A stretch of 36,218 nt of DNA, taken from NCBI GenBank assembly GCA_017431405.1, contig JAFRLB010000099.1, forward strand, positions 1-36,218, in the 5' to 3' direction. Below the pieces are notes generated by a model. It saw nothing but the letters and a program-made list of their open reading frames with translations, was not told the origin of the DNA and did no database searches. The position numbers were made by a program, and so were the translations under genes. The stretch is from Erysipelotrichaceae bacterium. Lineage in GTDB: Bacteria; Bacillota_I; Bacilli_A; Erysipelotrichales; Erysipelotrichaceae. Shown one piece after another: positions 14,153-21,558 of the stretch. How positions within the stretch are numbered: position 1 is the first letter of the stretch; every line of letters starts with the position of its first letter.

Positions 14153-15346
14153 ATGGAAAGAAGAGTAGGTACAGTATCGAGAGGCATTCGTTGTCCTATC
14201 ATCAGAGAAGGGGACAATCTTGCCGAAATCGTTGTTGACAGCGTTATTAAGGCTGGCGAAAGTGATGGCTTCCAGTTAAGAGACAGAGATGTCATTGCCG
14301 TTACTGAAAGTGTTGTTGCCAGAAGCCAGGGTAACTATGTATCTGTTGATACCATAGGCGAAGACGTAAGAAGAAAATTCGGTGGTGAAACTGTCGGTGT
14401 TATCTTCCCGATCTTATCAAGAAATCGTTTCGCAATCTGCTTAAAGGGCATTGCCAGAGGTGTTAAGAAGATCGTCTTGATGCTGTCATATCCACGTGAT
14501 GAAGTTGGTAATGAATTACTTACATTAGATCAGCTCGATGAAAGAGAGATCGATCCATATGCAACTGTTCTGACATTAGAACAGTATCGTGAATACTTTG
14601 GAGCTAATTTGCACCCATTTACAGGTGTTGACTATGTTCAGTACTACAGCGACTTAATCAAGGCTGAGGGTGCTGAAGTTGAAGTCATCTTCGCAAATCA
14701 GGCCAAGGAAATCCTGAATCATACTAAGAATGTCTTATGCTGCGACATTCATACCAGAAAGAGAACCAAGAGAATTTTAAAGGCCTTAGGTGGCGAAAAG
14801 GTATATGGTCTTGATGACATCATGACTGAAAGCATCAACGGCAGCGGTTATAACAGCCAGTACGGTTTATTAGGTTCTAATAAGGCCACTGAAAACAGTG
14901 TCAAGTTATTCCCAAATGACTGCACAGATTTAGTTAGCGAGATCCAGGCTTCTATTTTGGAAAAAACAGGCAAGCATGTTGAAGTTATGGTATATGGCGA
15001 TGGCGCCTTCAAGGATCCTGTAGGACAGATCTGGGAACTCGCTGACCCAACTGTTTCCCCGGCATCAACTGAAGGCTTAAAGGGAACACCTAATGAATTG
15101 AAGTTAAAGTATCTTGCTGATAATGACTTCTCACAGTTATCTGGTGCAGCCTTAAGAGAAGCCATTTCCAACCGTATCAGAGAAAAGGATAAGAATCTGG
15201 TTGGTAAGATGGAATCTGAAGGAACAACACCACGTCAGTTAACTGACCTGATTGGTTCATTATGTGACTTAACAAGCGGTTCTGGCGATAAGGGAACTCC
15301 TGTAGTTCTTGTTCAGGGTTACTTCGATAACTATACAAACGACTAA
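14153..15346 (+). CDS. CofE/F420-0:gamma-glutamyl ligase family protein, substrate unknown
   Basis: A 397-residue protein of the F420 ligase fold. Family-type phrases include DRDVIAVTESVVARSQGNYV near residues 44-63, CDIHTRKRTKRI, VMVYGDGAFKDPVG and the C-terminal LIGSLCDLTSGSGDKGTPVVLVQGY. True CofE enzymes add glutamate to coenzyme F420, which Firmicutes of this kind are not known to make, and no other F420 gene is in the window. It is longer than archaeal CofE (about 250 residues) by an inserted middle part. The real substrate is open. It is a single gene with its own promoter and a terminator that overlaps the pepC control region. Confidence 0.75.
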   Translation: MERRVGTVSRGIRCPIIREGDNLAEIVVDSVIKAGESDGFQLRDRDVIAVTESVVARSQGNYVSVDTIGEDVRRKFGGETVGVIFPILSRNRFAICLKGIARGVKKIVLMLSYPRDEVGNELLTLDQLDEREIDPYATVLTLEQYREYFGANLHPFTGVDYVQYYSDLIKAEGAEVEVIFANQAKEILNHTKNVLCCDIHTRKRTKRILKALGGEKVYGLDDIMTESINGSGYNSQYGLLGSNKATENSVKLFPNDCTDLVSEIQASILEKTGKHVEVMVYGDGAFKDPVGQIWELADPTVSPASTEGLKGTPNELKLKYLADNDFSQLSGAALREAISNRIREKDKNLVGKMESEGTTPRQLTDLIGSLCDLTSGSGDKGTPVVLVQGYFDNYTND

Positions 15347-15370
15347 TTATTTAATCATTTGAAACAACAT

Positions 15371-15414
15371 AAACCTCCATGAATGCTATAATGTTAGCAA
15401 TCACGGAGGTTTTT
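15371..15414 (+). terminator. Terminator of the CofE-like gene, overlapping the pepC promoter and ribosome site
   Basis: AAACCTCC (15371-15378) pairs with GGAGGTTT (15405-15412). The stem continues with TGA/TCA and TGCTA/TAGCA across two single mismatches, and the tail is TTTTT (15410-15414). The 3' arm is the pepC ribosome site GGAGG (15405-15409), so in read-through RNA this site is buried. Confidence 0.8.
15384..15392 (+). promoter_or_regulatory. Extended -10 promoter of pepC in the terminator loop
   Basis: TGCTATAAT (15384-15392) is a perfect extended -10. RNA starting near 15399 would lack the 5' arm of the hairpin, so the GGAGG is free. No good -35 is at the right distance. Confidence 0.6.
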
Positions 15415-15416
15415 AT

Positions 15417-16751
15417 ATGAGTAAGATTACAGAAGAAAAACTAAATGAATATTCCGATAATTTTAACAGCAGCAAGGCCAATCTCATTGCTGCCAATGCC
15501 GCTGCTCAGAATGGCATCATTAACGCTGCCGTTAATTATCAGGCTAAAAGAAAGCTCGCTGATACATTTACCATCAGCTTAAAGCAGGGCTCAATTACTA
15601 ACCAGAAGGCCAGCGGCCGTTGCTGGTTATTCAGTGCCTTAAACACATTCCGTTTTGAATTCATGCAGAAGTACAATGTTGAAGACTTTGAATTATCACA
15701 GAATTACTTATTCTTCTATGACAAGCTGGAAAAGGTTAACTACTATCTTGAAAGCATGCTTCAAATCACTGATGAACCAGTTGACGGACGTCTATACTGC
15801 TGGATCAATTCAATGCCATTAAACGATGGTGGTCAGTGGGACATGTTCGTTAATCTGGTAAACAAGTATGGCGTATGTCCTAAGGAAGCTTATCCAGACA
15901 GCGCAAATGCATCTGCTTCCAGAGATTTCGTATCTTATCTGACCAGCAAAATCAGAGAATTCGCCGTTGTATTAAGAAAAGAAAAACTCGCTGGAGCCTC
16001 AATGGAAAGACTGCAGAGCATCAAGGAAGACATGCTGAACGATGTCTACCGTGTACTGGTAATTTCTCTTGGTGAGCCTCCAAAGAGCTTTGACTGGAAC
16101 ATCAAGACAAAAGATGGCAAGTTGATTCAGGAATTCGACATCACACCAAAGGAATTCTTCAAGAAGTACATTAATGTTGACCTTGATGACTATGTAAGCA
16201 TCATCAACGCACCGACAGAAGACAAGCCATTTAACAGACTTTACACCGTTAAGTTCTTAGGTAACGTTGTTGAAGGCAACATCATCAAGTATCTGAACTT
16301 ACCAATGGACGTTATCAAGAAAGCCGTAATCAAGCAGCTAAAGGATGGTCATCCGGTATGGTTTGGCAGTGACGTAGCCAAGTATGGCGAAAGAAAGGAA
16401 GGCATCTGGGATCAGGATACAGTTGACATTGAAAGTCTGTTTGATTTCAAGTATACCTTTACAAAGGCTGACAAGCTGACTTATGGTGACAGTGCAATGA
16501 ATCATGCCATGGTCATTCAGGGTGTTAACCTTGATAAGGACGGTAATCCTGACAGATGGAGAATTGAAAACAGCTGGGGCAAGGACAGCGGCAGAAACGG
16601 CTACTATACAATGAGTGCCAAGTGGTTCGACGAATATGTTTATCAGGTAGTTATCAATAAGAAATACCTTGATAAGAATACTCTTAAGTTATTAAAGGGT
16701 GACATTACCGAACTTGAACCTTGGGATCCAATGGGAACATTGGCTGATTAG
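15417..16751 (+). CDS. pepC: Aminopeptidase C (C1B, bleomycin hydrolase family)
   Basis: A 444-residue cytoplasmic cysteine peptidase of full family length. Gln63 and catalytic Cys69 are in NQKASGRCW, catalytic His363 is in MNHAMVI, and Asn385 is in ENSWG. It trims amino acids from peptide N-termini, usually as a hexamer with active sites inside. Use of peptide nitrogen fits a host-associated fermenter. The ribosome site GGAGG (15405-15409) is 7 bases before ATG 15417. Expression is governed by the compact hairpin/promoter upstream. Confidence 0.96.
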   Translation: MSKITEEKLNEYSDNFNSSKANLIAANAAAQNGIINAAVNYQAKRKLADTFTISLKQGSITNQKASGRCWLFSALNTFRFEFMQKYNVEDFELSQNYLFFYDKLEKVNYYLESMLQITDEPVDGRLYCWINSMPLNDGGQWDMFVNLVNKYGVCPKEAYPDSANASASRDFVSYLTSKIREFAVVLRKEKLAGASMERLQSIKEDMLNDVYRVLVISLGEPPKSFDWNIKTKDGKLIQEFDITPKEFFKKYINVDLDDYVSIINAPTEDKPFNRLYTVKFLGNVVEGNIIKYLNLPMDVIKKAVIKQLKDGHPVWFGSDVAKYGERKEGIWDQDTVDIESLFDFKYTFTKADKLTYGDSAMNHAMVIQGVNLDKDGNPDRWRIENSWGKDSGRNGYYTMSAKWFDEYVYQVVINKKYLDKNTLKLLKGDITELEPWDPMGTLAD

Positions 16752-16760
16752 TGAAATAAT

Positions 16761-16789
16761 GCCATTAGTCATGTGATTAATGGCTTTTT
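16761..16789 (+). terminator. Intrinsic terminator after pepC
   Basis: GCCATTAGTC (16761-16770) and GATTAATGGC (16775-16784) form a 10-bp stem (one G-U pair) around ATGT, followed by TTTTT. Confidence 0.85.
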
Positions 16790-16840
16790 CTATGGTCTTT
16801 AGAGTAACTTCAAGGCCATGTTTTGCATATTCAGCAGATG

Positions 16841-16849
16841 TGATATAAT
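16841..16849 (+). promoter_or_regulatory. Extended -10 promoter upstream of 16874
   Basis: TGATATAAT (16841-16849). The expected start near 16856 leaves about 18 bases before the TTG start codon, with AAGGGAT at 16863-16869. Confidence 0.55.
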
Positions 16850-16873
16850 AAGTCAGGAAAAGAAGGGATCAAA

Positions 16874-18559
16874 TTGTTTAAGAAAATATCTAAAGCCACG
16901 GTCATCATCTGGATCGTAGGCTGGCTAATCGCATATTTAGTTTTATTACCGCCAATCAATCCAGGCTCACTGGCATTCTGGATTTTCTTTACACCGGCAC
17001 TCATCATACCTTTACTGATATTCATTCAGAGCAAGGCTTTAAAGGACGGTGTAAACAAGGGAAAGGCCTTATGGCCAACATTCATATTCTTAGTTGCCGT
17101 TGCTATCTTCTTTGGCGGCATGTTCATTGTCTCACCGACATTCAATGCCAGGGGTTTTGCCAACAGGATCATCATTACAGAATCATCCTTTGAAGAAGAC
17201 ATCAAGCCTGTTGATTTCAATAATCTGCCATTGCTTGATAAGGCAAGCTCACAAAAAGTTGGTGACAGAGTTGTTGGTCAGATACCGGAACTGGTATCAC
17301 AGTTTACCGTATCTGATGAATACAGTCTGATTAATTACAAGAATCAAATCGTCAGAGTTACACCGCTGGAACACATGGACTTCTACAAGTACATTGGTAA
17401 CCATAGCGGTACAGCCGGTTATGTCATAGTTGACTGTACAACCGGTGAAGCGCAATTGGTAAGAACTACAGAAGGACTTAAGTATCTGGACAGTTCCTAT
17501 CTGTTCCATAACCTGAAATGGCATGTACAGATCTGTAACCCTTTCTCAATCTTAGGTGAAACATCATTTGAACTTGATGAATCAGGTAATCCATACTGGG
17601 TCATTCAGACATTAAGATACTCATGGGTCAACATCAAGCCACAGGTAAGTGGAATCATCGTCTGTGATGCCATTACCGGTAAGATGCAGCGTTACAAGGT
17701 TGGTGAAGTACCATCATGGATCGATAACGTATATGATGCAAAGCTTGTAACTGAAGAAATTAATTCATGGGGCATGTATAAGAACGGCTACATCAATTCA
17801 CAGTATCAGCAGAAGGATGTAGTTCAGGCTACAGATGGCTATACCTACATTACCAGAGATGATGATGTCTATATGTATACCGGCATTACCTCAATAGCTA
17901 CTGATGAAAGTAACATCGGCTTTGTAATGGTAAATCTCAGAACACACGAAGCAAGATATTATCCGGTTCCAGGTGCTGAAGAATACAGTGCCATGGATTC
18001 CGCAAAAGGTGTCGTACAGGAAAAGAACTATACTTCTACTTTCCCGTTATTAATCAACCTCAATAACAGACCTACATATCTGTTATCTCTTAAGGATTCA
18101 GCCGGATTAGTTAAGATGTATGCCTTTGTTGACGTAGAAAACTATCAGAAAGTAACAGTTACTGATGCAGCATATGGCATAAAGGTTGCCGCTGAACAGT
18201 ATCTGAAGATGATGGACAGTTCAACTGATCCTTCAAAGCCTGATGAAACCATACCAAAGGAATTCTTAACTGACATCATTACAATCAAGAAGATCAATCA
18301 GATCATGGTTGAGGGAAATACAATTTATTACATTACTTCTGACACTGGCTTAAGATTCGAGTTACCGGTAACTGTAGATCTTTCAATCGTACCTTTCATT
18401 ACAGAAGGCGATACGATCAAGGTTGAATACTATAACACAAACAATCTGAATAAGGTCGTTTCAGTTGAAATAGTTTCACCAGAAGTACCTCAGACACCAA
18501 CAGACTCTGTTCCAACCGCGGAAACAGAATCTGGCGGAAGTCAGGAAATCCAGCCATAA
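16874..18559 (+). CDS. Membrane-anchored protein with large extracytoplasmic domain, function unknown
   Basis: A 561-residue protein starting with TTG, supported by GAAGGGAT 5 bases upstream; no ATG is near. Residues 8-90 hold three hydrophobic segments. Then follows a long soluble part, probably outside the cell, with duplicated-looking phrases: GYVIVDCTTGEAQLV, GIIVCDAITGKMQRYKVGEVP and GFVMVNLRTHEARYYPVPG, each a strand pair with a 'vd/vn..T.e' turn as in PepSY-like repeats. The end (residues 465-530) is beta-rich, and the final 25 residues are a P/T/S/E-rich tail. I recall uncharacterised Firmicutes proteins of this shape but no named family. It is a single gene between two terminators. 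Confidence 0.75.
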   Translation: MFKKISKATVIIWIVGWLIAYLVLLPPINPGSLAFWIFFTPALIIPLLIFIQSKALKDGVNKGKALWPTFIFLVAVAIFFGGMFIVSPTFNARGFANRIIITESSFEEDIKPVDFNNLPLLDKASSQKVGDRVVGQIPELVSQFTVSDEYSLINYKNQIVRVTPLEHMDFYKYIGNHSGTAGYVIVDCTTGEAQLVRTTEGLKYLDSSYLFHNLKWHVQICNPFSILGETSFELDESGNPYWVIQTLRYSWVNIKPQVSGIIVCDAITGKMQRYKVGEVPSWIDNVYDAKLVTEEINSWGMYKNGYINSQYQQKDVVQATDGYTYITRDDDVYMYTGITSIATDESNIGFVMVNLRTHEARYYPVPGAEEYSAMDSAKGVVQEKNYTSTFPLLINLNNRPTYLLSLKDSAGLVKMYAFVDVENYQKVTVTDAAYGIKVAAEQYLKMMDSSTDPSKPDETIPKEFLTDIITIKKINQIMVEGNTIYYITSDTGLRFELPVTVDLSIVPFITEGDTIKVEYYNTNNLNKVVSVEIVSPEVPQTPTDSVPTAETESGGSQEIQP

Positions 18560-18566
18560 GTACATT

Positions 18567-18595
18567 GCAGCACTTTAAAAATGGTGCTGCTTTTT
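18567..18595 (+). terminator. Intrinsic terminator upstream of galK
   Basis: GCAGCAC (18567-18573) and GTGCTGC (18584-18590) with a 10-base loop and TTTTT tail. A TATAAT at 18597-18602 directly after the tail probably drives galK. Confidence 0.82.
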
Positions 18596-18596
18596 A

Positions 18597-18602
18597 TATA
18601 AT
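18597..18602 (+). promoter_or_regulatory. -10 box of galK
   Basis: TATAAT abuts the preceding terminator. The expected start (about 18609) falls at the ribosome site TGAGGT (18608-18613), giving a 5' leader of only about 13 bases. No operator is obvious. Confidence 0.5.
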
Positions 18603-18621
18603 AGTCATGAGGTAATTTAAC

Positions 18622-19893
18622 ATGAATACAAAAACAATAATTGACAAACTCAGAAATGGTGAGTATGATGCAAGACTTCTGGAAGTCTACATTGATGAAG
18701 CAATGCTGGATTATCAGAAGGAAAGATACATCAAGACCATTGAAGAATTTGAAGAAATCTTTGGCGAAGGGGATGTAGAGATCTTCTCAATTCCTGGCCG
18801 TAGTGAAGTAGCTGGTAACCATACCGACCATCAGCATGGCTGCGTAATGGCCTGCTCAATCAACCTGGACATCATCGTTGTCGCTAAATACGCTGATGAT
18901 TTCAGAATCATTTCAAATGGCAAGGAAATCAAAGGAATTAATCTTAATGATTTATCTTTTAAGATGAACCAGCAACATACTTCCTTAGCCTTGGTAAAAG
19001 GCGTCTTACGCAAGCTGCAGCAGAATGGCCATAAGCTGGGTAATGTTAATGCCGTAATGAGCAGTAACGTATTGGTAGGTTCAGGGTTATCATCATCAGC
19101 CGCCTTTGAAGTAGCTGTAGGAACAATTATTTCCTATATGTTCAATGACGGAAAGATTTCCAAAATTGAATTAGCTAAGACAGCTCAATACGCTGAAAAC
19201 GTATACTTTGGCAAGCCATGCGGCTTAATGGATCAGTGTGCCTGTGCCGTAGGCGGTCTGATCTTCATCGACTTCAAGGATGTCGCAAACCCATTAGTTG
19301 AAAAGGTTGACGTTAACTTCAGTGACTTCAAGCACAGCTTATGCATCGTAGATACTAAGGGTTCTCATTCAGGTTTGACCCCTGACTATCAGGCAATACC
19401 GGAAGAAATGAAGACAGTTGCCCAGTACTTTGGCAAGGAATATGTCAGAGAGATCACTCTTGATGACATCATGAATAATCTGGCAGATTTGAGAAAGCAC
19501 TGTTCAGACAGAGCAATCTTAAGAGCCATCCACATGCTGGAAGAAGATGACAGAGTAATTGCCCAGGTCAAGAACCTTTCAAACAAGGATTTCGCTTCAT
19601 TCAAGAAGCTCATTAAGGAGTCTGGTGAAAGCTCATATAAGTATCTGCAGAACGTTTACACCAATCATGACTATCTGAATCAGCCTATGTCATTAGGCAT
19701 CAAGATCTCTGAAAACGTATTGAAGGATCATGGTGTTGTCAGAGTTCATGGCGGTGGCTTTGCCGGAACGATTCAGGCCTTTGTTGAAGATGACTATGTT
19801 CAGGTATACAAGGAAGCCATGGATAAGTTATTTGGTGAAGGAAGCTGTCTGGTACTCAAGGTCAACCAGTTTGGCGCTACCAGGGTTATCTAA
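18622..19893 (+). CDS. galK: Galactokinase
   Basis: A 423-residue GHMP kinase that phosphorylates galactose at C1. The galactokinase signature is PGRSEVAGNHTDHQHG (58-73), a form of the GR.NLIGEHTDY motif with Asn for the usual Glu, as seen in Clostridia. The ATP loop VLVGSGLSSSAAFEVAVG and the catalytic Asp region CGLMDQCACAVGG follow, then the C-terminal VRVHGGGFAGTIQAF. Residues 1-50 are an extra N-terminal stretch relative to E. coli GalK. No galT, galE or galactose transporter is nearby, so the rest of the Leloir pathway must be elsewhere. Confidence 0.93.
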   Translation: MNTKTIIDKLRNGEYDARLLEVYIDEAMLDYQKERYIKTIEEFEEIFGEGDVEIFSIPGRSEVAGNHTDHQHGCVMACSINLDIIVVAKYADDFRIISNGKEIKGINLNDLSFKMNQQHTSLALVKGVLRKLQQNGHKLGNVNAVMSSNVLVGSGLSSSAAFEVAVGTIISYMFNDGKISKIELAKTAQYAENVYFGKPCGLMDQCACAVGGLIFIDFKDVANPLVEKVDVNFSDFKHSLCIVDTKGSHSGLTPDYQAIPEEMKTVAQYFGKEYVREITLDDIMNNLADLRKHCSDRAILRAIHMLEEDDRVIAQVKNLSNKDFASFKKLIKESGESSYKYLQNVYTNHDYLNQPMSLGIKISENVLKDHGVVRVHGGGFAGTIQAFVEDDYVQVYKEAMDKLFGEGSCLVLKVNQFGATRVI

Positions 19894-19904
19894 CACATAT
19901 AAGT

Positions 19905-19929
19905 AAAGCGGCCTAAAAGCCGCTTTTTT
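19905..19929 (+). terminator. Intrinsic terminator after galK
   Basis: AAAGCGGC (19905-19912) and GCCGCTTT (19919-19926) with a CTAAAA loop and a TTTTTT tail. Confidence 0.88.
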
Positions 19930-20093
19930 CATTGCACCGTAATACTGCTGGCTGAGTTTTCAAAGAACAGGAGAAACTGAGCCGTAATATAGTCAACAGA
20001 CAGGCTGAAGTTATTGCTTTCCCAATACTGTACACAGCCATAGAAGGCACTGGACATCGTCATTGATGACGGTAGTTTGTCATTGATTGCTGC
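19929..20093 (-). pseudogene. Remnant of the C-terminal end of a regulator-like gene
   Basis: On the minus strand a frame of 54 codons is open between a stop at 20094-20096 and a stop at 19929-19931. It reads like the helical end of a TetR-type regulator: SSAFYGCVQYWESNN, then SVDYITAQFLLFFENSA. There is no ribosome site, and the DNA-binding half is missing. Upstream bases in the next frame (LSSVSSNQ then stop) add nothing clear. The simplest reading is a gene that lost its 5' part by deletion. It could also be chance coding-like sequence; the family assignment is tentative. Confidence 0.4.
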
Positions 20094-20123
20094 TTACGCT
20101 GCTCAGAACAATCAGTAAAAGGA

Positions 20124-20148
20124 AAGGGACTTCATCAAGAAGTCCCTT
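20124..20148 (-). terminator. Intrinsic terminator of cutC, overlapping its stop codon
   Basis: AAGGGACTTC (20124-20133) and GAAGTCCCTT (20139-20148) form a 10-bp stem with a 5-base loop. In the minus direction TTTCCTTTT follows. The cutC stop (20147-20149) is at the base of the stem. Confidence 0.78.
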
Positions 20149-20893
20149 AATCTATCTTTGCCTTTCTTATTTCATTCATTATTTCTTTCAGGTTAGCTTC
20201 ACTGACAGCTACATATGAATAATCCTTAGGATCCTTACCATCTTCATAAGTGCTCTTATCAAGTTTTAATTCCTTGGCTGTCATGTGGATCTGATGGCAA
20301 CCAGTCTTTTTCAGTATCTCTACGGCATTATGACTTCTTACGCCACCACCAGGTAAAATCGTTATCTTATCACCATACAGGGAATTATACTTATGCATTA
20401 CCTGCAAGCCTTCCTCTATGTCTGGATATACGGCTCCACCGCTTGTCAGTATTCTATCAACGCCACAGTCAATTAACTTCAAAATGGCTTCATCCTTGTT
20501 TTCAATATGATCAAAGGCTTTATGGAATACAGCCTGCTTTGGCTTTATAACTGTTACAAATTCTCTGGTTCTTTCTTCATCCAAACTGCCATCTTCATGC
20601 AGGAAACCGAATACGATTCCATCAGCACCGTTTTCAATAAGCAGTCTGGCATCTTCCTTCATCATCTGGTATTCTTCCTCACTGTAACAGAAACCATAGC
20701 CTCTGGGTCTTACCATGCAGCAGATTGGAATATCAGTGAGTTTCTTTACTGCTCTTAAAACCGAAACAGAAGGGGTCAGGCCACCCATTTCAAGAGCACT
20801 GTTTAATTCTATTCTGTCTGCGTTGCACTTAATGGCTGTAAGACAGTCATTTATGCCTCCACAACATACTTCTACCAAGACATTATTGATCAT
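20147..20893 (-). CDS. cutC: CutC family TIM-barrel protein
   Basis: A 248-residue protein with the family phrases VEVCCGG, ADRIELNSALEMGGLTPS, CMVRPRGYGFCYS, GADGIVFGFL, FHKAFDH, DRILTSGGA and ILPGGGVRSHN. CutC was linked to copper tolerance in E. coli, but this role is disputed and the fold suggests an enzyme. The start was placed at 20893 because GGAGG is 8 bases before it; an ATG at 20914 overlaps the -10 box TATAAT (complement of 20913-20918) and cannot be in the mRNA. No copper gene is adjacent; the copper operon is 8 kb away. Confidence 0.9.
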   Translation of the reverse strand: MINNVLVEVCCGGINDCLTAIKCNADRIELNSALEMGGLTPSVSVLRAVKKLTDIPICCMVRPRGYGFCYSEEEYQMMKEDARLLIENGADGIVFGFLHEDGSLDEERTREFVTVIKPKQAVFHKAFDHIENKDEAILKLIDCGVDRILTSGGAVYPDIEEGLQVMHKYNSLYGDKITILPGGGVRSHNAVEILKKTGCHQIHMTAKELKLDKSTYEDGKDPKDYSYVAVSEANLKEIMNEIRKAKID

Positions 20894-20943
20894 ATCCAAA
20901 ACCTCCACAGACATTATACACTAAAGAAAATAATATGTTCTTA

Positions 20944-20952
20944 TGATATAAT
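20944..20952 (+). promoter_or_regulatory. Extended -10 promoter of the NYN-domain gene
   Basis: TGATATAAT (20944-20952), with an expected start near 20959 and the ribosome site GAGGTG at 20964-20969. It is divergent from the cutC promoter about 30 bases away. Confidence 0.55.
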
Positions 20953-20974
20953 GTTAAAAAAGTGAGGTGAAGTC

Positions 20975-21541
20975 ATGACAACTTATTTAGTTGACTATGA
21001 AAATGTAAAAGGTGATGGACTTAACGGTATTAATAACCTTACAGACAAGGATAAGGTTCACATATTCTACAGTGAGAACGCAGACAGACTTACATTCGGC
21101 TTACATAAAAGACTTAATGAAGCTTCCTGCAAAATCTACTATCAGCGTGTTGAAGTAGGTCGTAAGAATGCTCTGGATTTCCAGCTTGTTTCATATCTTG
21201 GTTATCTTTTAGGTAAAGAAGAGAAGGAAGAATATGCCATTGTTACTACGGATAACGGTTATACCAGCGTAGTACAGTTCTGGCAGAAAAAGACTTACAA
21301 GGTTCTGATCGTCAGTGATCTGACCAAGAAGAATTCCAAGGAAGTGCAGGGGGACATGCTTAATAAGGTCCTCAAATATGTTACTGACAAGGAAGATGCC
21401 GAAATCATTGCGGAATACATTCTGAAATATAAAACCAAGCAGGGTTTCAACAATGCACTGGCCAAGAAATACGGTACGACCAAGGGCGGTAAATTATATA
21501 ATTCCGTAAAGCCATTATTACAGGATAAGAAAGGGAAATGA
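20975..21541 (+). CDS. NYN/PIN-like domain protein (putative RNase)
   Basis: A 188-residue protein. The N-terminal LVDYENV carries the first acidic residue of a PIN/NYN fold, followed by ALDFQLVSYLG and VTTDNGYTSVVQFW with further Asp residues in metal-site positions. The last 60 residues are helical and basic (KYKTKQGFNNALAKKYGTTKGG), likely for RNA binding. Related stand-alone proteins occur widely in Firmicutes without a known target. A toxin role is not supported, as no small partner gene adjoins. It ends tail to tail with cca, with the two stops adjacent. Confidence 0.78.
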   Translation: MTTYLVDYENVKGDGLNGINNLTDKDKVHIFYSENADRLTFGLHKRLNEASCKIYYQRVEVGRKNALDFQLVSYLGYLLGKEEKEEYAIVTTDNGYTSVVQFWQKKTYKVLIVSDLTKKNSKEVQGDMLNKVLKYVTDKEDAEIIAEYILKYKTKQGFNNALAKKYGTTKGGKLYNSVKPLLQDKKGK

Positions 21542-21558
21542 TCAGTTCATTTCCCTTT
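21530..21558. terminator. Bidirectional terminator between the NYN gene and cca
   Basis: AAAGGGAAATGA (21530-21541) and TCATTTCCCTTT (21547-21558) form a perfect 12-bp stem with a 5-base loop. Stop codons of both genes (21539-21541 and 21542-21544) lie in the stem end and loop. Confidence 0.85.

Noticed and set aside
20894..20914. Longer CutC start at 20914
   Set aside because: Its ATG overlaps the -10 box TATAAT and lies upstream of the predicted mRNA start; GGAGG instead serves ATG 20893.
20975..21541. NYN/PIN protein as the toxin of a toxin-antitoxin pair
   Set aside because: No small antitoxin-like gene is adjacent, and the protein has an extra basic domain unlike VapC.
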